This document shows positions 14,816-21,858 of a DNA stretch of 31,602 bases, piece after piece. The stretch spans positions 2,738 to 34,339 of the forward strand of contig DFEE01000009.1 of assembly GCA_002368645.1 (NCBI GenBank), given 5' to 3'. Source of the DNA: Bacteroidales bacterium UBA3810 (GTDB taxonomy: Bacteria > Bacteroidota > Bacteroidia > Bacteroidales > Paludibacteraceae). The translations under genes and the position numbers were made by a program. Numbering within the stretch: position 1 is the stretch's first letter; each line of letters starts with the position of its first letter. Under the pieces are notes generated by a model. That model saw nothing but the letters and a program-made list of their open reading frames with translations, ran no database searches and was not told where the DNA came from.

Positions 14816-16640
14816 GGCGACTAATGGATGTTAGGATTTCGTATGGAATGGTTTCTAATCGCGTCGATAACTCATCCAAGGTGATATGATCACCAAACAC
14901 CTCTACCATGTCACCCACACGAGCATCTGAACCCGTTATATCAACCATCGCTTGGTCCATGCACACATTACCTACTATCGGACAACGCATACCATGAACC
15001 AACACCGAACCGCCATAATTGCCAAAACGACGGTCAAAACCATCAGCATAACCGATCGGTATCACGGCTATCTGCCTATCACCTTCTAAAAAAGTGTGAC
15101 GACCATAACCGATTGACTCACCCTTCTTCACGCTCTTAATGGACAGAATCGTCGTCTTCAACGAACATACATTGCTCAGCGTGTTACGAGCTGCACTCAA
15201 ACCGTACATACCGATTCCTAAGCGACACATCTCAAAATTATATTGAGGGAAACGCTCTATCGCAGCGCTGTTACTGATATGACGCAGAACCTTGTAACCG
15301 ATACCGTTCTGCAACGCCGTCGCACAACGCCTGAAATACTTCGCCTGACCCTTCGTAAAATCATCCCATTGTTTCTCATCGCTGCACGCAAAATGGCTGA
15401 ACACCGATACCACACGAAGACACGTATTATCTTTCAGACGACTACACAACTTTGGAACGTCCTCCTCGTAAAATCCCAAACGGTGCATCCCGCTATCGAT
15501 CTTGATATGAATCGGGAATTGCTCCAAGCCCTCTGACTCTACTGCATCAGACACCATCTGTAGCGACTGAAAACTATACACATTCGGCTCTAAATTATTC
15601 TCTATAATCAGCTTCATGGCGTTCGCTTCCGGATCCATCACCATGATCGGCAACGTGATACCCGCTCTTCGCAACTCCACACCCTCATCCGCTACCGCTA
15701 CCGCCAGGTAATCCACCTCACCGCTTGCCTGCAATGCCTTAGCTACCTCCACACTGCCCGTTCCGTAAGCAAAGGCCTTCACCATACAAGTCAACTTCGT
15801 CCCGGGCTCCATCTTGCTCTTGAAGAACCGCACATTATCCACTAACGCGCTCAAGTTCACTTGCAACACCGTCTCGTGTGTCTGATGAAGCAGCCGCTCC
15901 GTTATCGTCTCTTCGTCATAACCTAATGCACGCATTACCGCCGCACAGGTACGAGCATTCTGATGCGTCGCATCCTCTATCACTTGCTTGCTATGCGCAA
16001 ATAGAAGCATCTTCTCACGACGCTTCTCCTCTATCGACGAAAAGTTCTCTCCGTGCTCCTGACCTATATACGTCAGCACACCTATCGTCGGCCTGATCAT
16101 CGCCTCTAACTTCACCATCTCACCAGGTTGAGATATACCCGCCTCAAAGATCGCTATCGGCTGCTTGCCACTCCCCGCTGCGTCGCTTTCGACTTTCGAC
16201 TTTTGACTTTCGACTTTCGACAGCTCCCATACCGACAACGCTACGCCGATCTGGGAGTTATAGGACTTCGGACTACGGATTACAGTATAATCGTCTTTCA
16301 GCAACTCGTATAACCATTCCTTCACGACCGTCTTACCGTTCGAACCCGTTATGCCGATCACCTCACCGGCATATTGGTCCCGGACATAACGCGCTAAACA
16401 CTGCAACGCCGCTAAACCATTCTCACGCACAAAACAACATACACCTCTACGCTTTAGACCTTCTATGTAATTCGCGCCATCGTCATGTTCCGTCCGAATA
16501 GCGAAGAACAAGGTCTCTTGCGCATGAATACCTAACTGACGGGAATCCGTCAATAAGTAACGAATATCCCAATCTTCCTTGCCGACTACCTCTACCGACG
16601 ATACCGGCTCCAATACTTTTTTTATCTCACTTATAAGCAT
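14787..16640 (-). CDS. alr: MurF-Alr fusion with a shortened MurF half and intact alanine racemase
   Basis: Fusion of a MurF-like ligase to alanine racemase, a Bacteroidota arrangement. Residue numbers here count from the TTG at 16661. The MurF part has GITGSNGKT (103-111), SYNSQIGV (133-140), FEAGISQPGEM (172-182) and EKRREKMLLF (212-221). After about 228 it jumps to a short remnant (HQNARTCAAVMRALGY) and then straight into Alr, so the end of the central domain and the whole C-terminal domain are missing. The Alr half (about 264-624) looks complete: PLP Lys in MVKAFAYG (K295), SIGYGRH, GYADGF. A CTTTCGA heptamer array is translated at 148-159. The TTG at 16661 overlaps the -7 element, so I place the start at ATG 16640. 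Racemase activity (L-Ala to D-Ala) is likely; ligase activity doubtful. Confidence 0.9.
   Translation of the reverse strand: MLISEIKKVLEPVSSVEVVGKEDWDIRYLLTDSRQLGIHAQETLFFAIRTEHDDGANYIEGLKRRGVCCFVRENGLAALQCLARYVRDQYAGEVIGITGSNGKTVVKEWLYELLKDDYTVIRSPKSYNSQIGVALSVWELSKVESQKSKVESDAAGSGKQPIAIFEAGISQPGEMVKLEAMIRPTIGVLTYIGQEHGENFSSIEEKRREKMLLFAHSKQVIEDATHQNARTCAAVMRALGYDEETITERLLHQTHETVLQVNLSALVDNVRFFKSKMEPGTKLTCMVKAFAYGTGSVEVAKALQASGEVDYLAVAVADEGVELRRAGITLPIMVMDPEANAMKLIIENNLEPNVYSFQSLQMVSDAVESEGLEQFPIHIKIDSGMHRLGFYEEDVPKLCSRLKDNTCLRVVSVFSHFACSDEKQWDDFTKGQAKYFRRCATALQNGIGYKVLRHISNSAAIERFPQYNFEMCRLGIGMYGLSAARNTLSNVCSLKTTILSIKSVKKGESIGYGRHTFLEGDRQIAVIPIGYADGFDRRFGNYGGSVLVHGMRCPIVGNVCMDQAMVDITGSDARVGDMVEVFGDHITLDELSTRLETIPYEILTSISRRVTRQYLYQ
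16186..16221. repeat. CTTTCGA heptamer array inside murF-alr
   Basis: Five 7-base units (CTTTCGA twice, CTTTTGA, CTTTCGA twice) followed by a C. On the coding strand they read as SKVESQKSKVES in the MurF domain between the SYNSQIGV and FEAGIS motifs. The same units occur in intergenic arrays at 16804-16827, 23514-23544, 23614-23620 and 25404-25420. Confidence 0.95.
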
Positions 16641-16658
16641 ATTTCGCAATTTAGCCCG

Positions 16659-16666
16659 CAAAGATA
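16659..16666 (-). promoter_or_regulatory. -7 element of the murF-alr operon
   Basis: TATCTTTG on the minus strand matches TAnnTTTG. It lies 18 bases before the ATG at 16640 and is the only good promoter element at the head of the ten-gene run that continues to 4665. Confidence 0.75.
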
Positions 16667-16697
16667 AGCATTTTTTTGTTAAAAAGCAAAAAAAATT

Positions 16698-16705
16698 TAA
16701 TTTTG
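16698..16705 (+). promoter_or_regulatory. Promoter-like TAATTTTG in the trmO upstream region
   Basis: A plus-strand TAnnTTTG match 245 bp before trmO. Another, TATTTTTG, is at 16905-16912. Given the A/T-rich DNA both could be chance matches; the element at 16933-16940 is better placed. Confidence 0.25.
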
Positions 16706-16735
16706 CAGCAATTTAGCGTTTATATCAGCATCTAA

Positions 16736-16781
16736 ACTGCCGTGGCGGCAGTCCCGGCGTCTGTACAGCTGCCATGGCAGC
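16736..16781. repeat. GC-rich palindrome pair in the murF-alr/trmO intergenic region
   Basis: ACTGCCG-TGG-CGGCAGT (16736-16752) is a perfect 7-bp hairpin. GCTGCCATGGCAGC (16768-16781) is a perfect 14-base palindrome with a related half-site (CTGCC). Both stand out as GC islands in A/T-rich DNA. Confidence 0.8.
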
Positions 16782-16803
16782 AAAAAAAATCTCCAACTAA
16801 TCG

Positions 16804-16827
16804 CTTTTGACTTTTTGCTTTCGACTA
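16804..16827. repeat. Degenerate CTTTCGA heptamer array
   Basis: Three 7-base units (CTTTTGA, CTTTTTG, CTTTCGA) and a closing CTA. It has the same unit, orientation and CTA end as the arrays at 23514 and 25404. Confidence 0.7.
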
Positions 16828-16862
16828 TAAAAGCCCCGCTGAATTGTGCGGCTTTTGCATAG

Positions 16863-16886
16863 TTATACACAAATTTATGTGCATAA
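16863..16886. promoter_or_regulatory. Inverted pair of DnaA-box-like 9-mers
   Basis: TTATACACA (16863-16871) and, on the other strand, TTATGCACA (16878-16886) both match the DnaA-box consensus TTATNCACA and face each other across six bases. It could equally be one operator with 9-bp arms. It lies between the divergent murF-alr and trmO promoters. Confidence 0.45.
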
Positions 16887-16932
16887 TTTATTGAAATAGG
16901 AAAATATTTTTGCTTATATCAGAAAAATATAC

Positions 16933-16940
16933 TACTTTTG
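16933..16940 (+). promoter_or_regulatory. -7 element of trmO
   Basis: TACTTTTG matches TAnnTTTG. It ends nine bases before the ATG at 16950, so the transcript would begin only a few bases before the start codon. Confidence 0.7.
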
Positions 16941-16949
16941 CGACTAATT

Positions 16950-17606
16950 ATGCAAATAGAACTTCACACAATCGCCATCGCCCATAACGGCTTTACCGAT
17001 AAGTTCGGCATTCCCCGCCAACCTCTCCAAGACTCCGCCATAGAGACTCGGATTGTTTTTGAGCCGGAATTCCGTAACCCTGATGCGCTACGCGGCATAG
17101 AGGGTTTCTCCCACCTATGGTTGCTTTGGGGGTTCTCTGCCAATAAAACAACGTGGTCTCCGACAGTGCGCCCGCCGCGGCTCGGTGGTAATAAGCGGAT
17201 GGGCGTTTTTGCGACCCGCTCGCCATATCGCCCTAATCCCATTGGTCTGTCCGCTGTGCGTTTACTTCGCGTGGAACAAACGACCAAAGGCCTCGCTTTG
17301 GTTGTTTCCGGTGCAGATTTATTAGACGGCACACCCATATACGATATCAAACCCTATATCCGTTATTCCGACGCCCACCCCGAAGCCGTCTCGGGCTTCG
17401 TGGACCAAGTGGACTATCCCAAACTCCGTATTGAGGGAATAAGTAAGGATGAGCAAGAACTCCGCGAAATTCTCGAACAAGACCCTCGTCCCGCATATCA
17501 AGACAATAAGGATCGAATCTATAAATTAGATTACAAAGGAATTACGGTTTCTTTTCGAGTTGATGGTGATACGCTCTATGTCGAAGCTATAACGAAGAAT
17601 AAATAG
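16950..17606 (+). CDS. trmO: tRNA (adenine(37)-N6)-methyltransferase TrmO
   Basis: TrmO (TsaA/YaeB family) uses S-adenosylmethionine to N6-methylate t6A37 in threonine tRNAs. The 218-residue protein shows the family signature blocks IEGFSHLWLLWGF, GNKRMGVFATRSPYRPNPIGLS (the best-conserved stretch) and GADLLDGTPIYDIKPYI, followed by the C-terminal domain. An in-frame TTG at 16938 lies inside the -7 element, so the ATG at 16950 is the start. It is the only plus-strand gene between 5 and 26 kb, with its own promoter. Its last 20 bases overlap the end of the convergent glycosyltransferase gene. Confidence 0.93.
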   Translation: MQIELHTIAIAHNGFTDKFGIPRQPLQDSAIETRIVFEPEFRNPDALRGIEGFSHLWLLWGFSANKTTWSPTVRPPRLGGNKRMGVFATRSPYRPNPIGLSAVRLLRVEQTTKGLALVVSGADLLDGTPIYDIKPYIRYSDAHPEAVSGFVDQVDYPKLRIEGISKDEQELREILEQDPRPAYQDNKDRIYKLDYKGITVSFRVDGDTLYVEAITKNK

Positions 17607-18501
17607 CCAATAACTTCTGCGCGACCTGCCTATTATCAAGCCCCATGGCGATTATCCGCTCACGACCATCGGTGCGACGATTAAAAGCAAGGGCTTGCTT
17701 TAACAACGAAGCTATTTCTTTAGGGTCCCTACCCTTCGCCACCAAACAGCCTTCAAGACCAGCTATGCGCTCGGCGACATCGCCTACATCTACACTGACG
17801 ATGGGACATCCGCATGCCATAGCCTCTTTAATCACCTGCGGGCTACCCTCCATTTTGGACGTCAACAAGAACACATCTGCCGCACGCATTAGCAGTGTTA
17901 CTTGCTCGCGAGTATAGCCTTTTAACTCCAGGAGTTGCACATCCTCATGCAATACGGCTACGGACGCCTTTGCCAATTCCGGCGCCTTCACTGCATTATC
18001 AAACGCACCGGCAAAAAGAATATACTTTCCTCTTTCAGAAAGTCCCATGCGTTCACGAGCCTCGCTTTGCCCGGTCAATTGGATTTCCGACAAATCAATA
18101 CCGCAAGGAATAAGGGCATACTTGGACTTAGGGTGCATAATGTCGAGCGTCCGCTGAGAAACAAAAACATTCCATGCGCTAAGCCACATCGCTATGCGAG
18201 AAAAGGGTCTGTTTTTAGCCTCATTGATATCTGACCCGTGATAAGTCGTGACAACAGGGACAGCACGCTGAAGATTAGCGAGCAAGCCCGATAAACCATA
18301 ATGAGCATGAAGAACATCCGGCCGGAAAGAATCTATCTTCGCTTTGAGAGCCGGAAGGGCTGTAAGATAGCCGCGTATTCCCTTACCGGTAATGCCATAA
18401 AACTCAACGAGACATCCGGCAGCCCGCAATGCCTCTGCCTGCTCCACAATGAATGGCGCAAAACGGTTTTTGTTATAGGACGCTACAATTAAGATTTTCA
18501 T
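17587..18501 (-). CDS. Family 4 glycosyltransferase
   Basis: A 304-residue GT-B enzyme, somewhat short for GT4 (usually 350-400). VTTYHGSDI at 84-92 belongs to the acceptor-side domain. IPCGID at 131-136 marks the linker. The donor-side domain has the EGSPQVIKE motif (E218 and E226, the E-x7-E pair) that contacts the nucleotide sugar. It probably adds a hexose to a surface glycan at the cytoplasmic face of the membrane. It is the last gene of the run and directly abuts the membrane protein gene upstream. Confidence 0.9.
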   Translation of the reverse strand: MKILIVASYNKNRFAPFIVEQAEALRAAGCLVEFYGITGKGIRGYLTALPALKAKIDSFRPDVLHAHYGLSGLLANLQRAVPVVTTYHGSDINEAKNRPFSRIAMWLSAWNVFVSQRTLDIMHPKSKYALIPCGIDLSEIQLTGQSEARERMGLSERGKYILFAGAFDNAVKAPELAKASVAVLHEDVQLLELKGYTREQVTLLMRAADVFLLTSKMEGSPQVIKEAMACGCPIVSVDVGDVAERIAGLEGCLVAKGRDPKEIASLLKQALAFNRRTDGRERIIAMGLDNRQVAQKLLAIYSSL

Positions 18502-19971
18502 TTATACCATTCCCCTTCCTCTCAACTTGAACCATGACCAAGCGACATCCGCAACAAACATCAGTACCAGCCAGAAAGTATAGCCGTATTTATAGAGTCT
18601 CCTTTCTCTAAACTTCGCCAACGCATACGCAGCAAACAGCATTTCAAAAGGCATCACCGGTTGGTGGAAACGCCCCGATTGCGCAAAATTGGAGAACACT
18701 AATACCACCAAATATCCCAGCATCACAAATAGAGGCATAACATGTTTGCGCCAATCCCCGCTGAAGAGCAACATAAACATCGCAAGCAACGTAAAGTAGG
18801 ACAATATATTCTTACAGAAATTACCGCCGGCAATCATCTTTTGCGGCTCCTGTCCGGGAATTTCCACTAAGGTCGGGAATGGCAATGTAAATATCATCGG
18901 CGCAAACACTGCCGAACTGGCATAGCGAGCAAGTGTATTACCACCAGCTCGCTGCGAACGCCACTCCATATTGCCTTTCTGCTCCGAACTACCCGTTTCA
19001 ACCATGCCGAAGAAATCATTCCGGATGGACGAATTAGAGAGAAGGACCAGAACAACAAACAACGCCGCTAATACACCATACATGCTTCGTTTACCCCATT
19101 TGACCATCTTATTGCTTGTCAGTACTAAAGCGCACAACATTGCTATAATCATAACACCCGCTAATGCCGTACGAATCATGAACATATACGTACCGATAGC
19201 CGAGACAACAGCTATCGGCAACACACGCAATCTTCGCTCCAACAATAATTTATCAATCTCTTCCACAAACGCGACGCATAAGAAAACCATCCACACCTCC
19301 TTCAGCTGCGTGCCGCAATAATACCATAGCGTCGGTAATAACGCTGTCATTACACCCGCAATGCGAGCTGTTGACTCGTCAAAATGCCGATGACCGATTT
19401 TATAGATCATCACTGCCGTCCATGCGCCCCATACACAATTAAGTACACGGGCTATAAAAATAGAATTATTAGTCAGGAAATAGACATAAGCCATATAAAT
19501 AGGGAATCCGGTATCCGAGAAAGCCAATGAACGCCTGGCACCGGAACCATATCCTGCCGCTTGGCTCAAATAATCAAAGAGGTTCCAATGACCATCCCGC
19601 AGCCATTGGGCACCGCCCATTCCCATTTCATGATAAAAGGTAGCATCTGCATTCTCATAACCGAAGGCGTCACCACATACGGATTGATATAACCACCACG
19701 TTACGATTACCCACAATAAGCGTACCGCAAAGGCGACACCAAACAACCGTTGTCCAAATAATTTAGGACTGTATTTCTGCCAATCACGGGTAAGGTTATT
19801 GAGTCCAAAGAAGCAAATCGTCACTTCCCCTATACTCATCACCATCCATTTCCAATTCAAAATATAGGAATGGAACAATCCACTAATGACCACTAATGCT
19901 ACAATATAAAGTAGCATTGCATTGTTCGTAATCTTCTTTGGGACATATGTCAGTGGTAGCGTATTGCGCAT
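18502..19971 (-). CDS. Polytopic membrane protein, GT-C-type glycosyltransferase or polymerase
   Basis: This 489-residue protein has about ten to twelve membrane segments. The first large outside loop carries an acidic stretch ENADATFYHEMGMGGAQWL; acidic pairs in this loop are the catalytic hallmark of GT-C enzymes such as the GT39/GT83 groups, which take sugars from lipid phosphate donors. A later loop (RNDFFGMVETGSSEQKGNM) is soluble. A Wzy-like polymerase is the main alternative. Flanking by three GT2/GT4 genes supports a role in capsule, O-antigen or exopolysaccharide assembly. The donor might come from the GtrB-like enzyme at 13115-14065, which is inference. Confidence 0.75.
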   Translation of the reverse strand: MRNTLPLTYVPKKITNNAMLLYIVALVVISGLFHSYILNWKWMVMSIGEVTICFFGLNNLTRDWQKYSPKLFGQRLFGVAFAVRLLWVIVTWWLYQSVCGDAFGYENADATFYHEMGMGGAQWLRDGHWNLFDYLSQAAGYGSGARRSLAFSDTGFPIYMAYVYFLTNNSIFIARVLNCVWGAWTAVMIYKIGHRHFDESTARIAGVMTALLPTLWYYCGTQLKEVWMVFLCVAFVEEIDKLLLERRLRVLPIAVVSAIGTYMFMIRTALAGVMIIAMLCALVLTSNKMVKWGKRSMYGVLAALFVVLVLLSNSSIRNDFFGMVETGSSEQKGNMEWRSQRAGGNTLARYASSAVFAPMIFTLPFPTLVEIPGQEPQKMIAGGNFCKNILSYFTLLAMFMLLFSGDWRKHVMPLFVMLGYLVVLVFSNFAQSGRFHQPVMPFEMLFAAYALAKFRERRLYKYGYTFWLVLMFVADVAWSWFKLRGRGMV

Positions 19972-19976
19972 AGAGA

Positions 19977-20978
19977 TTAGTGTCTTTTAATTAGTCCTTG
20001 TTTTATAACACCGGCAATACCACGCAAGCGATTTTGGCATTTAGTTAGCCATAGCGGCCTCTGATACCAACGATAAACACTGCGCGGCAAATGTGACCAA
20101 TCTATTTTCGATAGTTCCGCCTTTGCTATAGCATGATACTCTTCACTCAGCCAATAGGCTTGAAGACCTGCTGCCCGTAGCTTGTCACACAATTGGCGCC
20201 AATCGGTGTATGTACTTGTCTTGCTCATGGCAGCCCAACTATCCAACTCGTCAAGCTTCCACAGCATATGATGCGCGGGGTTGTGCAAGTGCTTAGTAGC
20301 CCGTTTGGTTGCAGGAATATCGTTGTTATAATAGGACAAGCATTCTGATAGATAGGCAATCGAATAATACATTGCCGTTTTTGCCCATAAAAGGAAGTCC
20401 TCACCCAAACGAATATCCTTGGGAAAACCTCCCATCCTATCAAAGACATTCTTCGGCATAACCACTGAACCGGTCCACACCGGCATTGCCCCGCCGGCAT
20501 AATAACTTTTGAAGTAATTGATGAGCCCTACACGCGGCGAAACGGGTTTATATTCCAACCACACTAAATTCCGGATGCGGTCCTCATTTCTACCATTCTT
20601 GTGATACCAATATTTACAAGCATAAAGTCCGGCTTCCGGATAAGTTTCAATAAGAGCAAGCATTTGCCCGATGTAGTTCGGTGCCCACCAATCATCGGCA
20701 TCCAAGAAGGCGACATATGGTGCTTGCGCGAGAGCAACACCATTATTACGCGCCATGGCAACACCTTGATTAGGCTGATGAATAACGCGAATAATAGGTT
20801 GATTGGCTCTACTTGCGTATTCGTCACAGATTCTCTCACTTCCATCATCCGACCCGTCATCCACGAGGATAACCTCATAGAGTTCCGACGAAATATCTTG
20901 AGCGAGTATACTATTCACACACTTACGTAGATACGCAGCGACATTATATACAGGTACTATGACGGATAATTTGACCAT
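19977..20978 (-). CDS. Family 2 glycosyltransferase
   Basis: A 333-residue cytoplasmic GT-A enzyme. SVIVPVYNVAAYL at 5-17, VDDGSDD at 39-45, GVAMARNNG (72-80) and FLDADDWW at 91-98 (DxD) are diagnostic, and LGEDFLLW near 190 supplies the catalytic base (ED). The C-terminal 100 residues are basic and may touch the membrane. The in-frame codon at 20984 is TTG; the ATG at 20978 lines up with the conserved N-terminus. It is five bases from the next gene. Sugar and acceptor are unknown. Confidence 0.92.
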   Translation of the reverse strand: MVKLSVIVPVYNVAAYLRKCVNSILAQDISSELYEVILVDDGSDDGSERICDEYASRANQPIIRVIHQPNQGVAMARNNGVALAQAPYVAFLDADDWWAPNYIGQMLALIETYPEAGLYACKYWYHKNGRNEDRIRNLVWLEYKPVSPRVGLINYFKSYYAGGAMPVWTGSVVMPKNVFDRMGGFPKDIRLGEDFLLWAKTAMYYSIAYLSECLSYYNNDIPATKRATKHLHNPAHHMLWKLDELDSWAAMSKTSTYTDWRQLCDKLRAAGLQAYWLSEEYHAIAKAELSKIDWSHLPRSVYRWYQRPLWLTKCQNRLRGIAGVIKQGLIKRH

Positions 20979-20993
20979 ACTCAACTCTCCACC

Positions 20994-21842
20994 TTAAACT
21001 AAACGCCACTTTTCCAATTTAAATAAAACCCGCTCAATGAACCATACAAGCTTATATAAATGGTGTTTGCGCAATCGGTCCATCTGCACCCCATCAAAGG
21101 CATGATGATCATAGTCGCATAACACTGCCGGCGGCATAACTGCTTCCAATACCTTTCGCCGCTCTTCATTGCGCAACTTGAGATTAGTCTCCGATATACC
21201 GCCTGCATCAAAAATGGTTACATCTATATCCACATAAACGGGTTTCACATCACCCAAGCCGATTGCCTGTAAGTACCATTTCCAATCACTGACTATCTTC
21301 AATTCCTCATCGTACAACCCATATCGGTCAAATAAATCCCGACGGATATAAGCACAGTCATGATTCAACGTTGACCAATAGAACTGACTCAGCGAATATT
21401 CCGCATAACCGCTCTTACCGATTAACTTACCCGTCGAAAAGTCCTTTTTCAACATATTACCATATAGTATGCCAACCGGCTCACCGCCCTCTTTAGCGGC
21501 TTGGGTGTTTAAACGTTCTAACTCCGCCTGCATCTTCTCTACTACATGATCGTCATAGAGCATATCCCCGGAATTCAGTATCTGTATATAATCACCTTCC
21601 GCCATCCGGATTCCCTTGTTCATCGCATTATATATGCCCGTATCCGGCTCTGACACCCATCGCACCAATGCCGTGGACGCCGTCTCCACATAATTTTTAA
21701 TCACCTCCACGGACCCGTCATGAGAGGCACCATCAATGATAATCTGCTCAAATTGCATACATGACTGCGCACCTACGCTATCAAGCGTCTTGCGAAGCCC
21801 TTCGGCATTATTGCGATTGATCGTTATAATCGATAGTTTCAT
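20994..21842 (-). CDS. Family 2 glycosyltransferase (WcaA/WfaS-like)
   Basis: This 282-residue enzyme begins at ATG 21842 (MKLSIITINRN); a longer in-frame start at 21974 would lie inside the S41 protease gene and adds no family sequence. Motifs are IIDGASHDGS at 35-44, SEPDTGIYNAMNKG at 64-77 and LNSGD at 89-93, which stands in for DxD and is typical of the group that adds GlcNAc, GalNAc or colanic-acid-type sugars. It lies 16 bases after the S41 gene and 15 before the next glycosyltransferase. Confidence 0.9.
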   Translation of the reverse strand: MKLSIITINRNNAEGLRKTLDSVGAQSCMQFEQIIIDGASHDGSVEVIKNYVETASTALVRWVSEPDTGIYNAMNKGIRMAEGDYIQILNSGDMLYDDHVVEKMQAELERLNTQAAKEGGEPVGILYGNMLKKDFSTGKLIGKSGYAEYSLSQFYWSTLNHDCAYIRRDLFDRYGLYDEELKIVSDWKWYLQAIGLGDVKPVYVDIDVTIFDAGGISETNLKLRNEERRKVLEAVMPPAVLCDYDHHAFDGVQMDRLRKHHLYKLVWFIERVLFKLEKWRLV

Positions 21843-21858
21843 AACAAAGGCTTCTAAA

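Noticed and set aside
16828..16857. Intrinsic terminator (AAAAGCC...GCGGCTTTT)
   Set aside because: The stem has a two-base bulge, the T run is only four long, and it lies between two divergent promoters where no transcript is expected to end.
16662..16949. Chromosomal replication origin
   Set aside because: There are two DnaA-box-like sites and A/T-rich DNA, but no cluster of boxes, no dnaA or other origin-linked genes, and genes on both sides are mostly on the same strand. Recorded only as a site pair.
17587..21842. Complete capsule or O-antigen cluster
   Set aside because: Three glycosyltransferases and one membrane enzyme are present, but no flippase, initiating transferase, chain-length regulator or nucleotide-sugar genes, so only a partial glycan-synthesis group can be claimed.
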